Origin: Alphaproteobacteria bacterium
GTDB lineage: Bacteria; Pseudomonadota; Alphaproteobacteria; Rhodobacterales; Rhodobacteraceae
Assembly (NCBI GenBank): GCA_030425925.1
Contig: JAUHZO010000014.1
Coordinates: 1 to 64,000 of the forward strand
DNA: 64,000 nucleotides
Direction: 5' to 3'
Below are positions 38,278-47,117 of this stretch, piece after piece (the stretch's first letter is position 1; every line of letters begins with the position of its first letter). The notes under the pieces are model-generated. The model was not told where the DNA came from. It did no database searches and saw nothing but the letters and a program-made list of their open reading frames with translations. The translations under genes and the position numbers were made by a program.

Positions 38278-38367
38278 CCGATGACGCTGCAATGCGCTGC
38301 GTCAGGCGAGGGTGTGACCCGCCCGTCGGGACAACGCGGGCCAGACACCGTCCGGCCCGCGCGGATG

Positions 38368-38715
38368 TCAGGCGGTGGTGCGCATCAGCAGATCGAACCC
38401 GCCAAAGATCATGCGCTTGCCGTCAAAGGGCATCTCCATCGGCGAGTCATCCGCCATCATCTTGCCCCAGCCGGCGTCGCGCGCCTCCTTCGAGGGCCAA
38501 AGGACGTATCCGGCAATGACGCTTTCGCCGTCTTCCAGCTTGACGGCCATGGACAGCGAGGTCAGCTGACCCTCGGGAATGTCGCTGGGCCAGAGATCGA
38601 CGATATCGGTTGCTCCGAGACCCAGGAACATCTCCTGCGTGTCCTTGCAGAACGTGGCGTAGACGTCTTTCGATGCGGTGGGGATCGGGGCGAGAAACAG
38701 ATCGTAATAGGACAT
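38368..38715 (-). CDS. DUF1428 family protein
   Basis: 115 residues from ATG at 38715, with AGGAG seven bases upstream. The text YYDLFLAPIPTASKDVYATF near the start and LEDGESVIAGYVLWPSKEAR, followed by MPFDGKRMIFGGFDLLM at the end, match DUF1428, a ferredoxin-like dimeric alpha/beta barrel fold of unknown function. No catalytic residues can be assigned. It is a single gene, divergent from rlmE. Confidence 0.88.
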   Translation of the reverse strand: MSYYDLFLAPIPTASKDVYATFCKDTQEMFLGLGATDIVDLWPSDIPEGQLTSLSMAVKLEDGESVIAGYVLWPSKEARDAGWGKMMADDSPMEMPFDGKRMIFGGFDLLMRTTA

Positions 38716-38856
38716 GGCGGTCTCCTGAGGCATGACGCAGGGGCATTAGGCCCCGTGGCGGGCGCAAAGGCAACGGAATTGCCCGCGCCGAACGGGGTTT
38801 CGAGCGGGCGCGCATTGGCGTATCCCTAGGGCTCTGATGAAAAAGGGTCGGTCACG

Positions 38857-39573
38857 ATGGCAAAGAAACCCACCGGCAAGAACACGTCCGGACGCGGCGA
38901 GCGCGACCTGAAGGTCAAGGTCAAGACGGCGCGCGGGCGCAAGCTGTCCTCGACCCTCTGGCTGCAGCGGCAGTTGAACGACCCTTACGTGAAACGCGCC
39001 CGGATCGAAGGCTATCGCGGGCGCGCCGCCTACAAGATCCTCGAACTGGACGACAAGTACCGCTTTCTGGTGCCCGGGGCGCGGGTGGTGGATCTGGGCT
39101 GCGCACCGGGCGGCTGGTGCCAGGTGGCCGTCGGCCGGGTGAACGCCCTGGGCGAAAAGCCGGGCAAGGCGCAGGGATTCGTGCTGGGTGTCGACCTGCA
39201 GGCGGTCGACCCGATCCCCGGCGCCGAGATCCATCAGCTCGATTTCATGGCGGACGGTGCCGATGACAAGGTCAAGGCCTGGCTGGGCGGCAAGGCCGAT
39301 GTGGTGATGTCCGACATGGCCGCCGCCTCGTCAGGGCACAAGCAGACCGACCATCTGCGCATCGTGGCGCTGTGCGAGGCGGCGGCGTATCTGGCCTTTG
39401 ACGTGCTCGAAGACGGCGGCACCTTTGTCGCCAAGGTGCTGGCGGGCGGGGCCGAGGCCGGGCTGCAGACGCTGCTCAAGCAGCGCTTTGACAAGGTCGC
39501 CCATGTCAAACCCCCGGCCAGCCGGTCGGATTCCTCCGAGAAATTTGTCGTCGCCACCGGCTTTCGCGGCTGA
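38857..39573 (+). CDS. rlmE: 23S rRNA (uridine 2552) 2'-O-methyltransferase
   Basis: 238 residues. RlmE (FtsJ/RrmJ) methylates U2552 late in 50S assembly, using S-adenosylmethionine. The SAM site is [19 protein letters not shown] (about 74-92). The catalytic K-D-K-E tetrad can be traced: Lys in [12 protein letters not shown], Asp in [11 protein letters not shown], Lys in FVAKVLAGG and Glu in SDSSEKFVV. The basic N-terminal extension (about 35 residues) is usual in alphaproteobacteria. A small minus-strand gene follows tail to tail. Confidence 0.95.
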   Translation: MAKKPTGKNTSGRGERDLKVKVKTARGRKLSSTLWLQRQLNDPYVKRARIEGYRGRAAYKILELDDKYRFLVPGARVVDLGCAPGGWCQVAVGRVNALGEKPGKAQGFVLGVDLQAVDPIPGAEIHQLDFMADGADDKVKAWLGGKADVVMSDMAAASSGHKQTDHLRIVALCEAAAYLAFDVLEDGGTFVAKVLAGGAEAGLQTLLKQRFDKVAHVKPPASRSDSSEKFVVATGFRG

Positions 39574-39578
39574 GCCGC

Positions 39579-39776
39579 TCAGCGCCGCCGGCGCGGCAAG
39601 AGCGAGCGGGCCGCGTCCTTCTGGAACGCCGCGGCAAAGGCTTCGGGCACCGCTTCGGCCTCGGGCGGGCGCGGGGCGGCCTGGTCGCTGTTGAGTATCT
39701 GCTGGTGCAACTGGAACAGGCGGGCGTGCCTGTCCTGCCGCACCTGGCGGGTCAGCAAATCGGTAACATGTTTCAT
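39579..39776 (-). CDS. Small hypothetical protein
   Basis: 65 residues from ATG at 39776; a GTG two codons earlier (39782) is also possible. A helical N-terminus (MKHVTDLLTRQVRQDRHARL) is followed by a Pro/Glu/Ala-rich segment and a basic end (LLPRRRR). The ribosome site is weak. It ends 5 bases from the rlmE stop. No family is recognised, and it might be a chance frame. Confidence 0.4.
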   Translation of the reverse strand: MKHVTDLLTRQVRQDRHARLFQLHQQILNSDQAAPRPPEAEAVPEAFAAAFQKDAARSLLPRRRR

Positions 39777-39972
39777 TCGCACAGGTCCGGAATCGGTGAG
39801 TCTATGACGGCTTATCCTACAGGAGATTCACGAAGTTTTTCGTGCAGACTTGTGGCAGTTCCCGGGCAGGCGGGGTGCGGGGGATTGACGCGGGGCACAA
39901 ACGCGGTCTGATACACAGCCAGAACCGGTGCCGCCCGAAAAAGCGGCAGAACAGGAAAGGCGGGGGGCGCTC

Positions 39973-40602
39973 ATGGCAGTTCTTCTGTGCTACGGCGACA
40001 GCAACACCCATGGATCGGCCCCGCTGGCCGGGCCCGGTGGGCGCGAACGGCACAAGCGGGGCGACCGCTGGCCCGATGTGCTGGCCGCGGCGCTTGGTCC
40101 CGACCATCAGGTGATCGCCGAGGGCCTGGGCGGGCGCACCACGGTGCATGACGATCCGGTCGAAGGCGGGATGCGCAACGGCCGAACCGTGCTGCCCGCG
40201 ATCCTGCACAGCCACCGCCCGCTGGACCTGCTGCTGATCCTGCTGGGCACCAACGATCTGAAACCGCGGTTTTCCGTGAGCGCCTGGGAAATCGCCCGCT
40301 CGGTCGAGCGGCTGGTGCTGGACGCGCGGGCCGAAGACGTGGTGTCCGACATCCTTGTCATCGCCCCGGTGCCGGTGCGCGAGACCGGGACGCTGGCCGA
40401 GGTCTTTGCCGGGGCCGAGGCGCGGCAGGCGGGCCTTGCGTGCCATCTCGAAGAGATGGCCGCCCGGCAGGGCTGCGGCTTTTTCGATGCCGGTTCCGTG
40501 GTCGCGGTGTCCGGGGTGGACGGGGTGCATTGGGACGCCCCGGCGCATCACGCGCTTGGACTGGCGCTGGCCCCGGTGGTTGCGGCCCGGCTGGCGGCAT
40601 GA
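39973..40602 (+). CDS. SGNH/GDSL-family hydrolase (arylesterase-like)
   Basis: 209 residues from ATG at 39973. The family hydrolyses esters with a Ser-His-Asp triad. Block I is LLCYGDSNTHG (nucleophile Ser near 8), the oxyanion glycine lies in EGLGGRTTV (about 50-58), block III is LLGTNDL (about 91-97) and block V is DGVHWDAPAHHALG, with Asp and His near 182-190. There is no signal peptide, so it is probably cytoplasmic. It is the first of four genes in a chain of overlaps (stop overlapping the next start by four bases), all read together with the carnitine dehydrogenase fusion. The natural ester is unknown. Confidence 0.88.
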   Translation: MAVLLCYGDSNTHGSAPLAGPGGRERHKRGDRWPDVLAAALGPDHQVIAEGLGGRTTVHDDPVEGGMRNGRTVLPAILHSHRPLDLLLILLGTNDLKPRFSVSAWEIARSVERLVLDARAEDVVSDILVIAPVPVRETGTLAEVFAGAEARQAGLACHLEEMAARQGCGFFDAGSVVAVSGVDGVHWDAPAHHALGLALAPVVAARLAA

Positions 40603-41090
40603 GGCCCCGGGCCGGTCCGGCCCTGCTCGCCGTTGCCCTTGTCCTTGCCCTGGCGGGCTGCACCGCCGCCCCGCCGTTGCCGGATGTGCCGATCCCACTG
40701 CGCAACCCCACCGCGCCCGTCGCCTCGCAGGCCGATGTCACCGCGGAACGGCTGGCCGGAGACTGGGTGGTGGTGCAGGGGGCGGGGATCGCGCCGGGCA
40801 CCCGGCTTGGCATCGGCGCGGGCCGGGTGCGGCTTGGCGGCGTGGCGCTGCCCCTTGTCGACGAGGGCCAGGGCCGGTTCCGCATGGGGGACGAGGTGAT
40901 CTGGGTGCACTGGCTCGATTTCGACAACCGGACGGCGGCTTTGGGCGCGCCTGGCGGCGGACGCGTCTGGATCATGGATCGCAGCGGCCGCCCGGCGGAA
41001 CGCCTGCGCGCGGCCCGGGACATTCTGGACTGGTACGGCTATGACCTGTCCCGCATGACGGCAGACAGGAAAAGGGAAGGGACGACATGA
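40599..41090 (+). CDS. Lipocalin-like lipoprotein
   Basis: 163 residues from ATG at 40599, overlapping the hydrolase stop. The N-terminus has basic residues, a hydrophobic stretch and the lipobox LALAGCTAA (Cys near 21), so it is probably lipid-anchored in the periplasm. ERLAGDWVVVQGAGI (about 50-64) fits the lipocalin GxW start, and the rest is beta-strand-like. It lies between the esterase and the carnitine dehydrogenase fusion. It may bind a hydrophobic or amphipathic ligand; the ligand is unknown. Confidence 0.75.
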   Translation: MRPRAGPALLAVALVLALAGCTAAPPLPDVPIPLRNPTAPVASQADVTAERLAGDWVVVQGAGIAPGTRLGIGAGRVRLGGVALPLVDEGQGRFRMGDEVIWVHWLDFDNRTAALGAPGGGRVWIMDRSGRPAERLRAARDILDWYGYDLSRMTADRKREGTT

Positions 41091-42490
41091 CACAGACGGC
41101 AGCGGTGATCGGCGGCGGGGTGATCGGCGGCGGCTGGGCCGCGCGCTTTGCGCTGATGGGGTGGGATGTGCAGGTCTTCGATCCCGATCCCGAGGCCGAG
41201 CGCAAGATCGGCGAGGTCATGGCAGGGGCCGCGCGCGCCTTGCCGATGCTCTACGAGGCCCCGATGCCCAGACGTGGTGCCCTGCGCTTTTGCGCGACGC
41301 CGGAAGAGGCGGTGACAGGCGCCGACTATATCCAGGAAAGCGTGCCCGAGCGGCTGGAACTGAAACAGAAGGTCTATGCCGCGATCCAGGCGGTGGCCCC
41401 CGATGCCGTTCTGGCCTCGTCCACCAGCGGGTTCAAGCCGTCCGAATTGCAGGCGGGGGCCGTGCGCCCCGGCCAGATCGTCGTGGCCCATCCGTTCAAC
41501 CCGGTCTACCTGCTGCCGCTGGTGGAACTGGTTCCCGGCGCGGCAGAGCCCGGCGTGGTCGAGCGCGCCCGCAGCGTTCTGACCGGCATCGGCATGTTCC
41601 CCCTGCATGTGCGCGCCGAGATCGACGCCCATATCGCCGACCGCTTTCTCGAAGCCGTCTGGCGCGAGGCGCTGTGGCTGGTCAAGGACGGCATCGCCAC
41701 CACCGAAGAGATCGACAACGCGATCCGCTACGGTTTCGGCCTGCGATGGGCGCAGATGGGCCTGTTCGAGACCTACCGCGTTGCAGGCGGCGAGGCGGGG
41801 ATGCGGCATTTCATGGCGCAATTCGGCCCGGCGCTGCAATGGCCCTGGACCAGGCTGATGGATGTGCCCGAGTTTACCGACGATCTGGTGGAGCTGATCG
41901 CCGGGCAGTCGGATGCGCAATCGGGCCATCTGTCGATCCGCGCGCTGGAGCGGCTGCGCGACAACAACCTCGTGGCCATCCTGCGCGCGCTCAAGGGCCA
42001 GAACGCGGCGGCGGGCAAGCTGATCCTCGATCACGATGCCACGCTGCGCCGGCCGCTGGAAGACAGCCTGCCGCTGGTGACGGTGCGGCGCATCGTGCCC
42101 GTCGACTGGACCGATGTGAACGGCCACATGAACGAGGGCCGCTATGGCCAGGTCTTCTCGGACGCCTCCGAAGAGTTGATGTTCCATGTCGGCGCGGATC
42201 GCGACTATATCGCCGCGGGCAACAGCTATTTCACCGTCGAGACCACGATCAGGTACCTGGCCGAAACCCTCGCCGGGGAAGAGATCGAGGTCGAGACCCG
42301 CGTGACGCTGGGCGAGGGCAAGAAGCTGCGGCTCTGGCACGAGATGAAGCGCGCGGCAGATGGCACGGTGCTGGCCACCTGCGACCAGTTCATGCTGCAC
42401 GTGTCGCTGGAAACCCGCCGTTCCTGCCCGCCGCTGGCCCATGTGCAGGACGCGGTGGAACAGCTGGCCCGGGCCCATGCCGATGGATAA
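41087..42490 (+). CDS. lcdH: L-carnitine dehydrogenase fused to a thioesterase domain
   Basis: 467 residues. The N-terminal part (about 1-315) is a 3-hydroxyacyl-CoA-dehydrogenase-like fold with an NAD site (VIGGGVIGGGWAARF, 7-21) and STSGFKPSELQAG / HPFNPVYLLPLVELV as in L-carnitine 3-dehydrogenases, which make 3-dehydrocarnitine. The C-terminal part (about 328-467) is a hotdog thioesterase: VDWTDVNGHMNEGRYGQVFSD. Such fusions are known, and the second domain is thought to act on betainyl-CoA, a later carnitine intermediate. The start overlaps the lipoprotein stop by four bases. The pathway's usual cleavage enzyme is not nearby. Confidence 0.9.
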   Translation: MTQTAAVIGGGVIGGGWAARFALMGWDVQVFDPDPEAERKIGEVMAGAARALPMLYEAPMPRRGALRFCATPEEAVTGADYIQESVPERLELKQKVYAAIQAVAPDAVLASSTSGFKPSELQAGAVRPGQIVVAHPFNPVYLLPLVELVPGAAEPGVVERARSVLTGIGMFPLHVRAEIDAHIADRFLEAVWREALWLVKDGIATTEEIDNAIRYGFGLRWAQMGLFETYRVAGGEAGMRHFMAQFGPALQWPWTRLMDVPEFTDDLVELIAGQSDAQSGHLSIRALERLRDNNLVAILRALKGQNAAAGKLILDHDATLRRPLEDSLPLVTVRRIVPVDWTDVNGHMNEGRYGQVFSDASEELMFHVGADRDYIAAGNSYFTVETTIRYLAETLAGEEIEVETRVTLGEGKKLRLWHEMKRAADGTVLATCDQFMLHVSLETRRSCPPLAHVQDAVEQLARAHADG

Positions 42491-43751
42491 GCGCGCCTTT
42501 CTCACCGGCCTGTTCGAGGCCGCCGTTGCCGCCGCCGACCCGGCCAAGGCGCTGGCTCCGGTTCTGCCGGAGAAACCGAAGGGCCGCACGGTGGTCATTG
42601 CCATCGGCAAGGGGGGGGCTCAGCTGGCGGCGGCGTTCGAGGACCTGTGGGGGGATCCTGTCGAAGGCGTGGTGGTCACGCGCTACGGCTATGCCGCGCC
42701 GTGCCGTCACCTGACCGTGCTCGAAGCCGCGCATCCGGTGCCTGACGCCGCCGGCATGGCCGCGTCTCAGACGGTGCTGCAGGCGGTCAGCGGTCTGGGC
42801 GAGGACGATCTGGTGGTCGCACTGGTCTGCGGCGGGGGCTCGGCCCTGTTGCCCGCGCCGCCCGAAGGGCTGACGCTGGAGGATGAACAGGCGCTGAACC
42901 GCGCGCTGCTGGCCTCAGGCGCGCCGATCGGCGTGATGAACGCGATCCGCAAGCATGTCAGCCGGATCAAGGGCGGGCGGCTGGCGCTGGCCGCACACCC
43001 GGCGCGGGTGGTGTCGCTGGTCGTGTCGGACGTGCCCGGCGACGATCCGGCGCAGGTGGCCTCGGGCCCCACGGTGCCGGACGCCGTCACCCGGGCCGAG
43101 GCGCTGGCGCATGTCCGGACGCGCGGCATCGACCTGCCGGTACGGGTGCTGGCGCATCTGCGGTCCGAGGCCGCCGACGCGCCCATGCCCGACGATCCGC
43201 GCTTTGCCCGCAACGAGACCCGCGTGATCGCCTCGGCCCGGCTGTCGCTGGAGGCGGCGGCGCGTGTGTCCGAGGCACAGGGCATTCCGGCGGTGATCCT
43301 GTCGGATGCCATCGAGGGCGAAGCGGCGGATGTGGGCCGTGTGCACGCCGCCATTGCCCGCGAATGCGCCCTGCGCGCGCGCCCGTTCCAGCCGCCCGTG
43401 GTGCTGCTGTCGGGGGGCGAGACCACCGTGACGCTGACCGGCACCCCCGGTCGGGGCGGGCGCAACACCGCCTTCCTGCTGGGATTGGCCGAAGCCATCG
43501 ACGGTGTGGCGGGGCTGACGGCGCTGGCGGCGGATACCGACGGGATCGACGGGTCCGAGGACAATGCAGGTGCCTTTGCCGATGGAACCTTGCTGGCGCG
43601 GCTGCGGGCGGCAGGCCACGATCCCCGCGCCTTTGTGCAGGCGCAGGATCCTTACGGTGCCTTCGCCGCTGTCGGGGATCTGTTCGAGCCGGGGTCAACG
43701 GGGACAAATGTAAATGATTTCAGGGCGATCCTGATCGACGCTCAGCCATAG
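42483..43751 (+). CDS. Glycerate 2-kinase (MOFRL family, TtuD/GckA type)
   Basis: 422 residues from ATG at 42483, inside the last codons of the dehydrogenase. The N-terminal DUF4147 half contains IAIGKGGAQLAAAF and VALVCGGGSALLPAP (about 111-125). The C-terminal MOFRL half contains VVLLSGGETTVTLTG and GRGGRNTAFLLGLA, ending TDGIDGSEDNAGAFADG. The family phosphorylates D-glycerate at C2; older annotations as hydroxypyruvate reductase are wrong for this fold. It closes the four-gene overlapping operon. Its link to carnitine is unclear; glycerate or tartrate use is the family norm. Confidence 0.88.
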   Translation: MDKRAFLTGLFEAAVAAADPAKALAPVLPEKPKGRTVVIAIGKGGAQLAAAFEDLWGDPVEGVVVTRYGYAAPCRHLTVLEAAHPVPDAAGMAASQTVLQAVSGLGEDDLVVALVCGGGSALLPAPPEGLTLEDEQALNRALLASGAPIGVMNAIRKHVSRIKGGRLALAAHPARVVSLVVSDVPGDDPAQVASGPTVPDAVTRAEALAHVRTRGIDLPVRVLAHLRSEAADAPMPDDPRFARNETRVIASARLSLEAAARVSEAQGIPAVILSDAIEGEAADVGRVHAAIARECALRARPFQPPVVLLSGGETTVTLTGTPGRGGRNTAFLLGLAEAIDGVAGLTALAADTDGIDGSEDNAGAFADGTLLARLRAAGHDPRAFVQAQDPYGAFAAVGDLFEPGSTGTNVNDFRAILIDAQP

Positions 43752-44491
43752 CTGTAGCCCAGGGCGGCCTCTTGTGCAGGGTCGATCCGGCTTTGCAGAA
43801 AGGCCAGATCGTCGGTGGAAAGCGTCTTGGGCGTCTCGGGCCGCGGCGTGACAGAGGGCAGGAATTTTGACCCCAGCCGCTTGACCACCGGGCGATAGGC
43901 CGCACCGGGCTGCGGCACGGACAGGCCGTCATGTACGGCGGCAAGGAACGCCTCGGGCGCGGCCTGCACCGTCTCCATCCGCGTGAAGACCAGCGTGCAA
44001 CCCCTTTCGAAGAAAGACAAAAGCCCCGCAAGCTTGGCCTGCCGCAAGGCAAAGAGATCGGCAAAGGCACGCCCGGTCAGCGGATGGCGGTCCTGCTGCA
44101 GCGGCTGCCCGACGCCGCCCAGCTCGGCCACCTGCGGGAAATAGCGCGCCCGGTCCGCCACGGTTGCCCATTCGGCGCGCAGGAAATCGGAAAAGCGCAG
44201 CGCCTGCATGGCGGGCGGGCAGTGCCACGGCTTGGCGTGCATCGACAGCGCCCAGCTGCGCGCATCGCGCACCACGCAGACCACCGCCACGTCCTCGGGG
44301 ATCGCGGTCATGTGCGGAAAGCCGTGTTTCCAGCCCAGATCCTCGATCGGGCGCAAGGTCGAGTTCCGCCCCAGCAGGCGCTTGACGAAATTGGTGCCCG
44401 ACGACCGCTCGCCAAACACCTGATAACGCCGTGGCGGCATGCTGCCGGGCACGATCTGCCAGCCTGTCTGGGCGAAATCGGGTGTCATCAT
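43742..44491 (-). CDS. Sulfotransferase-like P-loop protein
   Basis: 249 residues from ATG at 44491 (ATG at 44488 and an upstream ATG at 44575 are alternatives; none has a clear ribosome site). The nucleotide loop QVFGERSSGTNFVKRLLGRN (about 24-43) and the later VVCVVRDARSWALSMHAKPW (about 71-90) resemble the 5' and 3' phosphate sites of sulfotransferases. A mixed helical C-terminus follows. It converges with the glycerate kinase gene (10-base overlap) and is divergent from a glycosyltransferase gene, suggesting modification of a surface glycan. The acceptor is unknown. Confidence 0.72.
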   Translation of the reverse strand: MMTPDFAQTGWQIVPGSMPPRRYQVFGERSSGTNFVKRLLGRNSTLRPIEDLGWKHGFPHMTAIPEDVAVVCVVRDARSWALSMHAKPWHCPPAMQALRFSDFLRAEWATVADRARYFPQVAELGGVGQPLQQDRHPLTGRAFADLFALRQAKLAGLLSFFERGCTLVFTRMETVQAAPEAFLAAVHDGLSVPQPGAAYRPVVKRLGSKFLPSVTPRPETPKTLSTDDLAFLQSRIDPAQEAALGYSYG

Positions 44492-44607
44492 GCCGGCGTC
44501 ATATGGACTTCGCGCCACGTTGCCAAGACGGCGTGCAAATCCCCCCTGCGCAGCCGCGGAAATCCGGTTTACCATCGCGCCAAAGACCCAGAACGAGGCA
44601 AGAGCAG

Positions 44608-45483
44608 ATGCAATCGGTGGCCTGCGCCCTGACCATGGTGCGCGACGACGCGTTTTTCCTGAAAGCCTGGCTGCGCCATTACGGCGAAGCCTTCGGGCGC
44701 GAGAATTGTTACATCGTCAACCATGGCCGCGGGGCCGAGGTCGCCCGGCTGGCCGAGGGCTGCAACGTCATCGGCATCCCCGGCGATCCGCACCCGAATT
44801 TCGACATGAAGCGCTGGCGCATGCTGAACAACTTTGTTCAGGGCCTGCGCTGCTATTACGATCAGGTGATCGTCGGCGATGTGGACGAGCTGGTGGTGGT
44901 GGATCCCGACGCCGGGATCGGCCTGCTCGACTACCTGCGGCAGGCGAAACCCAAACGCATCCTGACGCCGCTTGGGCTGGAGGTGATCCACCGCATCGAC
45001 GTGGAGCCCGAGGCGATCACCGACACCATTCTGGGCCCGCGCCGCCATGTGCGGCTGGCCCCGCATTATTCCAAACCTTGCGTCATCAGCCACGGGGCCA
45101 AGATCGCGCGCGGCGGGCATTTCACGCAGTTCGACAAGCTGTATACACCGGACGTGCTTTACCTCTTTCACCTGAAATTCTGCGACTTTCCAAACTATGT
45201 CGAGGTGATGAATGCCCGCAACGCCGTCACGCAAAGCGTGGGCGTGGGGGTGCAGGAGGCGTCCATCGGGCGGCACTGGTTTGCCGAGGCCCGCGGCGAG
45301 GATCGCGCGGTGTTCGACGCCTTTGCCGGGCTGGAGATGAAGGAAGGCTTCAACCTGGGCTGGGTGCGCAAGCGGATGCAGCGGTCGTGGAAGCCGCGGG
45401 GCGAAACCGGGTTCTGGGAATTCGACCGACCGGATTATGCCGGGCAATACGTGCTGCCAGAGCGGTTCATGGGGCTTTTCTAG
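44608..45483 (+). CDS. Glycosyltransferase family 2-like protein
   Basis: 291 residues from ATG at 44608. It fits the Glyco_tranf_2_4 group: VACALTMVRDDAFFLKAWLR (about 4-23) at the start, a donor-site acid motif VIVGDVDELVVVD (about 88-100, DxD as DVD) and an ISHGAKIARGGHF segment. There is no membrane segment. It would add sugars to a surface polysaccharide or lipid, consistent with the sulfotransferase-like gene divergent from it. It overlaps the convergent hydrolase gene by four bases. Donor and acceptor are unknown. Confidence 0.78.
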   Translation: MQSVACALTMVRDDAFFLKAWLRHYGEAFGRENCYIVNHGRGAEVARLAEGCNVIGIPGDPHPNFDMKRWRMLNNFVQGLRCYYDQVIVGDVDELVVVDPDAGIGLLDYLRQAKPKRILTPLGLEVIHRIDVEPEAITDTILGPRRHVRLAPHYSKPCVISHGAKIARGGHFTQFDKLYTPDVLYLFHLKFCDFPNYVEVMNARNAVTQSVGVGVQEASIGRHWFAEARGEDRAVFDAFAGLEMKEGFNLGWVRKRMQRSWKPRGETGFWEFDRPDYAGQYVLPERFMGLF

Positions 45484-46331
45484 ACGTTGGACAGGAAATC
45501 CCGCAGCGCCCGGGCGGTGTCTTCCGGCGACTGGTCTGGGAAGAAATGCCCGCCGGGGATCGCCTGCGCCTGCATGTCTGCAAGCCGGGGGGCCCAGGTG
45601 GCAGGCACGTCCATGGCGCGGGCCATGGCACCATCGACCCCGTAGAGCACGAGGGCCGGGCAGGGCACCTGCCGTTCCAGATCCCCGGCATCCTGCCCGA
45701 TATCCACGTCGATGGCCGCGCGGTAGTCGTTGCACATCGCGTGTATGCAATCCGGATCGCGCCAGCTGGCGCGATAGGCGGCCAGCATGTCCGGGTCGAA
45801 ATCCGACAGGCTGGCCTTGCCGAACCCCAGCAGGCAGCGTTCGAAAAAGCCGTCGGGGTCGTGGCCGATCAGGGTTTCGGGGAAGGGCGCGGGCTGGGCC
45901 AGAAAGAACCAGTGGTAATAGGCGCGGGCCACCGGGTGGGTCAGGGTGGCAAGCAGGTGATGCGTGGGCACGATGTCCATGACGCACAGGCTTTGCACAC
46001 GCGCCGGCGCGTCCAGCGCCATCCGGTGCGCCACGCGCCCGCCGCGGTCATGGCCGGCCAGGTGAAAGCGCTCGAATCCCAGATGGGTCATCAGCGCCAG
46101 CATGTCCTGCCCCATGGCGCGAAAGCTCATCTCTTCCACGGTGGCGGGTTTGGAGCTGTCGCCATAGCCGCGCAGGTCTGCGGTGATGACGGTGAACGCG
46201 TCGCTCAGGCGCGGGGCGATGCGCCGCCACATGGCGCGGGTCTGCGGAAAGCCGTGCAGCAGCAGAAGGGGCGGGCCGCTGCCTTGCAGGTCATGGGAAA
46301 TCCGGATCGGGCCCGTTTCGAACACCGCCAT
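45480..46331 (-). CDS. Alpha/beta hydrolase, haloacetate dehalogenase-like
   Basis: 283 residues. Features of fluoroacetate/haloacetate dehalogenases are present: HGFPQ (26-30), ADLRGYGDS (51-59), nucleophile Asp 95 in GHDRGGRVAHRMALD with the two carboxylate-binding arginines, Asp 119 (VMDIVPT), the halide-binding pair His 140-Trp 141 (HWFFLAQPAPFPE) and catalytic His in GGHFFPDQSPE. The family replaces halide on C2 acids by hydroxyl. A paralogue with epoxide hydrolase activity is possible, but the HW pair favours dehalogenation. It is convergent with the glycosyltransferase gene. Confidence 0.8.
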   Translation of the reverse strand: MAVFETGPIRISHDLQGSGPPLLLLHGFPQTRAMWRRIAPRLSDAFTVITADLRGYGDSSKPATVEEMSFRAMGQDMLALMTHLGFERFHLAGHDRGGRVAHRMALDAPARVQSLCVMDIVPTHHLLATLTHPVARAYYHWFFLAQPAPFPETLIGHDPDGFFERCLLGFGKASLSDFDPDMLAAYRASWRDPDCIHAMCNDYRAAIDVDIGQDAGDLERQVPCPALVLYGVDGAMARAMDVPATWAPRLADMQAQAIPGGHFFPDQSPEDTARALRDFLSNV

Positions 46332-46342
46332 TGGCGCGGAGG

Positions 46343-46879
46343 TTAGCGGTTCAGCGACGAGACCAGGACGACATTGCCAAGGTCCACATTCGGCAGGGCG
46401 TCGTCGACCGTTGCGCTGGCGGTCAGCAGCATCGCGCGGGAATTGTCGTCGAGCATGCCATAGCCGGTCGTCCAGACATCAGCCGGCGTGTAGACCAGCA
46501 CCATCGCCCCCAGCGCGCCCACAAGCATGCCGCCGGAATTGCGCCGCTTGCCGCCGCGCTTGATGAAAAAGCGCAGGATGTGCAGACCCAGCGCCAGGAA
46601 GGACAGAACCAGCAGCACCGAAAGCCCGGCAAAGATCATGTCGTGATACTCCGCGCCCAGGCTGCCCTGGTTCAGCGAGTTTTCCAGATAGGCCCGGTTG
46701 GAGGCGACCGAGATCACCAGATAGGCCCAGAGGAACCCTGTCAGCGCGGACCCCAGCGGACGGTTTGCCGTGGTGTCGCGGGCCGCCCCGCTTTCGCCCC
46801 AGCGATAATAGGCCGGATCCACCCGCTTGATGCGGCGGCGGAAGTCTGCGCGGGTCTGTTTGCGGAACGACATCATCAT
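46343..46879 (-). CDS. Hypothetical membrane protein
   Basis: 178 residues from the first of three consecutive ATGs (46879); AAGG lies best placed for the third (46873). A basic N-terminus (FRKQTRADFRRRIKRVDP) is followed by three membrane segments: about 45-62 (TGFLWAYLVISVAS), about 80-105 (HDMIFAGLSVLLVLSFLALGLHIL) and about 115-133 (GMLVGALGAMVLVYTPADVW). Basic loops suggest a cytoplasmic N-terminus. It lies 11 bases upstream of the hydrolase on the same strand and may be co-transcribed. No family is recognised. Confidence 0.65.
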   Translation of the reverse strand: MMMSFRKQTRADFRRRIKRVDPAYYRWGESGAARDTTANRPLGSALTGFLWAYLVISVASNRAYLENSLNQGSLGAEYHDMIFAGLSVLLVLSFLALGLHILRFFIKRGGKRRNSGGMLVGALGAMVLVYTPADVWTTGYGMLDDNSRAMLLTASATVDDALPNVDLGNVVLVSSLNR

Positions 46880-47117
46880 GCCTTAAGTCTTGCGTGCCAA
46901 ATTTGGCATTCGTTAGGAGGAATGTGGCATCCATTGCCACAATTGGCAAAATGAAATGCCCTGTTGCAGGAATATTACCTTCAATTTTCCACGAATCCTG
47001 ACAGACACTTGGCCGCAGGTCCGCTTTTGCCGTGCGCGCCCGGCAAGACCTCGACTCGCGCGAATCGACGCGCCGCGGTCTCGCCCCATGCGTTAACCCC
47101 GCGCAAGGCGGGCCGGG

